Program-made: the position numbers and the translations under genes
Source of the DNA: Comamonadaceae bacterium
GTDB taxonomy: Bacteria; Pseudomonadota; Gammaproteobacteria; Burkholderiales; Burkholderiaceae_C
Assembly (NCBI GenBank): GCA_947454695.1
Contig: CANGMW010000062.1
Span: 1 to 10,745 of the forward strand
Direction of reading: 5' to 3'
Length of the DNA stretch: 10,745 nt
Notes under the pieces: model-generated
Databases searched by the model: none
What the model was told of the DNA's origin: nothing
Seen by the model: the letters and a program-made list of their open reading frames with translations, nothing else
Shown: one piece after another, positions 7,260 to 10,745 of the stretch
Numbering within the stretch: the stretch's first letter is position 1
How the letters are laid out: each line of letters opens with the position of its first letter

Positions 7260-8249
7260 ATGTTGACCTTCCAGCAAATCATTCTCAAATTGCAGTCCTA
7301 TTGGGACGCGCAAGGCTGCGCGCTCTTGCAGCCCTACGACATGGAGGTGGGTGCCGGCACCTCGCACACCGCCACCTTCTTGCGCGCCATCGGCCCTGAG
7401 CCGTGGAAGGCCGCCTATGTGCAGCCCAGCCGCCGCCCCAAAGATGGCCGCTACGGCGAGAACCCCAACCGCTTGCAGCACTACTACCAGTACCAGGTGG
7501 TCTTAAAGCCCGCGCCGGCCAACATTCTGGAGCTGTACCTTGGCTCGCTGGAAGCCTTGGGCTTTGACCTGAAAAAGAACGACATCCGTTTTGTGGAAGA
7601 CGACTGGGAAAACCCCACGCTGGGCGCCTGGGGCCTGGGCTGGGAAGTCTGGCTCAACGGCATGGAAGTCACGCAGTTCACCTACTTTCAGCAAGTCGGC
7701 GGCATTGACTGCAAGCCCATCACCGGCGAGATCACCTACGGCCTGGAGCGTCTGGCCATGTACCTGCAAGGCGTGGACAACGTCTACAACCTGGTGTGGA
7801 CGGACACCGGGTCGGCGACGGGCCGTTCCCAAGCCGACCCGGCCCCCTCGGGGGGCAGCGAGCCACACGCCGTGGGCGAGCGTGGGGGCAAGATTCTCTA
7901 CGGCGACGTCTACTTGCAAAACGAAAAAGAACAATCGGCCTACAACTTTGAGCACAGCGACGCCGACTTCCTTTTCACCGCTTTTTCCGCGCATGAAAAA
8001 CAAGCCCAGCACCTGATGACGCAGCAACTGGCCCTGCCGGCTTATGAGCAGGTGCTTAAGTGCGCGCACAGTTTCAACCTGCTGGACGCGCGCGGTGCCA
8101 TTTCGGTGACCGAGCGGGCTGCCTACATCGGTCGCATCCGTAACCTGGCGCGCAGCGTGGCGCAAAGCTATTTGGAGAGCCGCGAACGCCTGGGCTTCCC
8201 CATGGCGCCCCGCGAGTGGGTGGCACAGATGCCCAAGAAGGCCGCTTGA
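7260..8249 (+). CDS. glyQ: Glycyl-tRNA synthetase alpha subunit, with an in-frame insertion
   Basis: Catalytic alpha subunit of the bacterial alpha2beta2 glycyl-tRNA synthetase, a class II enzyme that makes glycyl-adenylate and charges tRNA-Gly. Nearly every conserved stretch is intact: QPYDMEVGAGTSH (24-36), the motif 2 region AAYVQPSRRPKDGRYGENPNR (51-71, ATP binding), WLNGMEVTQFTYFQQVGG (131-148), motif 3 GEITYGLERLAMY (156-168), and HSFNLLDARGAISVTER near the C-terminus. From the chosen start the protein is 329 residues versus 303 in E. coli; most of the excess is an insertion at about 183-211 that coincides with a palindromic DNA element. I chose the ATG at 7260, giving MLTFQQIILKLQ as in relatives. 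An ATG at 7206 would add 18 residues not seen in the family; neither has a clear ribosome-binding site. glyS follows after 11 bases. Confidence 0.97.
   Translation: MLTFQQIILKLQSYWDAQGCALLQPYDMEVGAGTSHTATFLRAIGPEPWKAAYVQPSRRPKDGRYGENPNRLQHYYQYQVVLKPAPANILELYLGSLEALGFDLKKNDIRFVEDDWENPTLGAWGLGWEVWLNGMEVTQFTYFQQVGGIDCKPITGEITYGLERLAMYLQGVDNVYNLVWTDTGSATGRSQADPAPSGGSEPHAVGERGGKILYGDVYLQNEKEQSAYNFEHSDADFLFTAFSAHEKQAQHLMTQQLALPAYEQVLKCAHSFNLLDARGAISVTERAAYIGRIRNLARSVAQSYLESRERLGFPMAPREWVAQMPKKAA
7807..7890 (+). repeat. GC-rich palindromic element inserted in frame within glyQ
   Basis: An 84-base tract holds several inverted repeats: a perfect 10-base pair CCGGGTCGGC (7807-7816) / GCCGACCCGG (7833-7842); GCCCCC (7842-7847) / GGGGGC (7851-7856) around a 3-base loop; and an imperfect GCCAC (7862-7866) / GTGGGC (7872-7877). 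It ends GCGAGCGTGGGGGC. It resembles a family of dispersed palindromic repeats, with CCCCCTCGGGGGGCAGCGAG and GCGAGCGTGGGGGC ends, that I recall as frequent in Comamonadaceae intergenic regions (from memory, not searched). The tract is translated in frame as about residues 183-210 of GlyQ, rich in Gly, Ser, Pro and Ala, exactly where E. coli GlyQ has only a short loop. Confidence 0.72.
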
Positions 8250-8260
8250 ACCCCAACACG

Positions 8261-10390
8261 ATGACCACCATGACCACCCAGAATCTTCTTGTTGAACTGT
8301 TTGTAGAAGAGCTGCCCCCGAAGGCGCTCAAAAAACTCGGCGAATCCTTTGCGTCGGTGTTGCTGGAGCAATTGCGCGCCCAGGGGCTCGCCTCTGAAGC
8401 CTCGACCGTCACCCCGTTTGCCTCACCGCGCCGATTGGCCGCGCATGTCAGCGCCGTGCTCGCGCTGGCAGCGGACAAAGCGGTGTCGCAAAAACTCATG
8501 CCGGTGAGCGTCGGGCTGGACGCTGCCGGTCAGCCCACCCCGGCCTTGCTCAAGCGGCTGCAGGCCTTGGGCGCTGACGCCAGCGCGGTGAGCGGCTTGC
8601 GCCGTGCCTTGGACGGCAAGGCCGAAGCCCTGTTTTATGACAGCACCGCGCCTGGCGTCAGCCTGAGCGACGGCCTGCAAAAAGCACTGGCCGAGGCGCT
8701 TGCCAAATTGCCCATCCCCAAAGTCATGACTTACCAACTGCAAGACGGCTGCGACATGCCCGGCTGGAGCAGCGTGCAGTTTGTCCGACCGGCGCACGGC
8801 TTGGTGGCTCTGCACGGCAGCACGGTGGTGCCGGTCACGGCGCTCGGTTTGCAGTCGGGCAACAGCACGCAAGGCCATCGCTTCGAAGCGGCGGTGTCCC
8901 CGGTGGTCCTGAAAGACGCCGACAGCTACGCGCAGACCTTGCTCAAAGACGGTGCGGTGATCGCCAGCTTTGCCGAGCGCCGCGCTGAGATCGAGCGCCA
9001 GCTCGCTGCTGCTGCCACCAAAGTGGGCGGGGGCTGCAAGCCAATCGATGACGACGCGCTGCTCGACGAAGTCACCGCGCTGGTCGAGCGCCCGAATGTC
9101 CTGATCTGCGAATTCGAAAAACAGTTTCTCGATGTGCCGCAGGAATGCCTCATCCTCACGATGAAGGCCAACCAGAAATACTTTCCCCTGCTCGATGCCG
9201 CGGGCAAGCTGACCAACAAGTTCCTCGTGGTGAGCAACATCCAGCCGGCCGACGCGAGCCTGGTGATTGGCGGCAATGAGCGCGTGGTGCGCCCGCGACT
9301 GGCCGACGCCAAGTTTTTTTTCGACCAGGACCGCAAGAAAACGCTCGAATCCCGTGTGGCGGGTTTGGACAAGGTGGTCTATCACAACAAGCTCGGCACA
9401 CAAGGCGAACGCGTGGAGCGCGTGCGTGCCATCGCTTGGGCCATGGCGCAGCAGCTCGGCGGCGAGGCCTTGGCTGCGCAAGCGGATACCGCGGCGCGTC
9501 TGGCCAAGACCGATTTGCTGACCGACATGGTGGGTGAGTTCCCGGAGCTGCAGGGCATCATGGGCGGGTATTACGCCCTCAACGATGGTCTGAGCGCTGA
9601 CGTGGCCCATGCCATCGAAGACCACTACAAGCCGCGTTTTGCGGGCGACGACTTGCCGCGCAACCCGGTCGGGCTGGTGGTGGCGCTGGCCGACAAACTC
9701 GAAACCCTGGTCGGCATGTTCGGTATCGGCAACCTGCCCACCGGTGACAAGGACCCGTTCGCCTTGCGTCGTCATGCGCTGGGTGTGATTCGCATGCTCA
9801 GCGAAAAAGATTTGCCGCTCAACGTGAGTGATTTGCTCGCCGGTGCCGTGCCCGTGTTCGGCAGCAAGATCAGCGATGCCAGCGAAGCCTTGCTGGCCTT
9901 CATCTACGACCGCCTCGCCGGCAGCCTGCGCGAGCAAGGCTACAGCGCGCAGGAAGTGGACGCGGTGCTGGCTTTGCAACCCCAGCGTTTGGGCGATGTG
10001 GCCAAACGCTTGGCCGCCGTGCGTACCTTCGCCGCTCTGCCCGAAGCGCCGGCGCTGGCCGCGGCCAACAAGCGCATCGGCAACATCCTGAAAAAAGAGC
10101 AAGCCGTGGACGCGCATGTCAGCGAAGTGCTGTTGCAGGAGCCCGCTGAAAAAGCCCTCTACGCGGCGATGAAAGACGTGGTGCCCAAAGCCAACGCACA
10201 GTTTGACGCCGGCGACTACACCGCCTCCTTGCAAACCCTGGCCGCCCTGCGCGCGCCGGTGGATGCTTTCTTTGAAGGGGTCATGGTGAACGCCGAGCAG
10301 CTCGATTTGCGCCTGAACCGCCAAGGCCTGCTCAAGTCCTTGCACCAGGCGATGAACCGCGTGGCTGACCTGTCGCGTCTGGTGTCATGA
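8261..10390 (+). CDS. glyS: Glycyl-tRNA synthetase beta subunit
   Basis: Beta subunit of the tetrameric glycyl-tRNA synthetase, which binds tRNA-Gly and is required for aminoacylation together with GlyQ. From the ATG at 8261 the protein is 709 residues (E. coli 689). Family stretches are in order: LLVELFVEELPPKAL at the N-terminus, ALAKLPIPKVM, VQFVRPAHGLVALHG, GHRFEA, LTMKANQKYFPL, GNERVVRPRLADAKFFFDQDRKK (about 339-361), KLGTQGERVERVRAIA (HD-like region), PRFAGDDLPRNPVG, GDKDPFALRRHALGV (about 495-509), and a C-terminal anticodon-binding domain ending LRLNRQGLLKSLHQAMNRVADLSRL. A second ATG three codons later (8270, MTTQNLLVEL) is an equally good start; neither has a clear ribosome-binding site. 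A GTG at 8216, overlapping glyQ, would add residues foreign to the family. It is the second gene of glyQ-glyS-gmhB, and no domain is missing. Confidence 0.97.
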   Translation: MTTMTTQNLLVELFVEELPPKALKKLGESFASVLLEQLRAQGLASEASTVTPFASPRRLAAHVSAVLALAADKAVSQKLMPVSVGLDAAGQPTPALLKRLQALGADASAVSGLRRALDGKAEALFYDSTAPGVSLSDGLQKALAEALAKLPIPKVMTYQLQDGCDMPGWSSVQFVRPAHGLVALHGSTVVPVTALGLQSGNSTQGHRFEAAVSPVVLKDADSYAQTLLKDGAVIASFAERRAEIERQLAAAATKVGGGCKPIDDDALLDEVTALVERPNVLICEFEKQFLDVPQECLILTMKANQKYFPLLDAAGKLTNKFLVVSNIQPADASLVIGGNERVVRPRLADAKFFFDQDRKKTLESRVAGLDKVVYHNKLGTQGERVERVRAIAWAMAQQLGGEALAAQADTAARLAKTDLLTDMVGEFPELQGIMGGYYALNDGLSADVAHAIEDHYKPRFAGDDLPRNPVGLVVALADKLETLVGMFGIGNLPTGDKDPFALRRHALGVIRMLSEKDLPLNVSDLLAGAVPVFGSKISDASEALLAFIYDRLAGSLREQGYSAQEVDAVLALQPQRLGDVAKRLAAVRTFAALPEAPALAAANKRIGNILKKEQAVDAHVSEVLLQEPAEKALYAAMKDVVPKANAQFDAGDYTASLQTLAALRAPVDAFFEGVMVNAEQLDLRLNRQGLLKSLHQAMNRVADLSRLVS

Positions 10391-10442
10391 GCCCCCACGC
10401 TCTGCACTTTGTGTCATCGCTGGTCTATTCACCGCTTTGCTT

Positions 10443-10745
<303 letters not shown>

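Noticed and set aside
8423..10345. 640-residue open frame on the minus strand opposite glyS
   Set aside because: It lies wholly antisense to a fully conserved glyS; its composition (rich in His, Gln, Arg, Gly) is that of a shadow frame in high-GC DNA and shows no recognisable domain.

Overview
The window looks like an ordinary chromosomal segment of a betaproteobacterium, most likely family Comamonadaceae (Rhodoferax/Polaromonas/Limnohabitans/Acidovorax type). The reasons are the high-GC coding sequence, the gene orders corC-lnt and glyQ-glyS-gmhB, GlyQ and GlyS sequences of the betaproteobacterial type, and a GC-rich palindromic element inside glyQ that resembles a repeat I recall from Comamonadaceae genomes. 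No rRNA, tRNA, CRISPR array, transposase, phage gene or attachment site was seen.

Layout. (1) 1-1082, minus: the N-terminal two thirds of a FadD-type long-chain acyl-CoA ligase, running off the left edge. (2) 1238-4482, plus: a GNAT acetyltransferase, a CorC/YbeX CBS-domain protein and apolipoprotein N-acyltransferase Lnt, the last two separated by one base. (3) 4504-7114, minus: a bile acid:sodium symporter (BASS) family transporter whose 3' end overlaps a 584-residue D-aminoacylase-like amidohydrolase. This pair converges on lnt with only 21 bases between. (4) 7260-10745, plus: glycyl-tRNA synthetase alpha (glyQ) and beta (glyS) subunits, then the start of gmhB, a heptose bisphosphate phosphatase of LPS core synthesis, cut by the right edge.

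How the genes relate. Lnt performs the last acylation step of lipoprotein maturation, and CorC is its usual neighbour. GlyQ and GlyS form one tetrameric enzyme. GmhB belongs to the ADP-heptose pathway. The transporter and amidohydrolase overlap and each has a strong ribosome-binding site, so they probably act on one pathway, but their substrate cannot be read from the sequence.

No undescribed multi-gene system was found. The most notable observations are the in-frame palindromic insertion in glyQ, the apparent loss of two metal-binding histidines in the amidohydrolase, and a TATCCTA heptamer in all three promoter-bearing intergenic regions.
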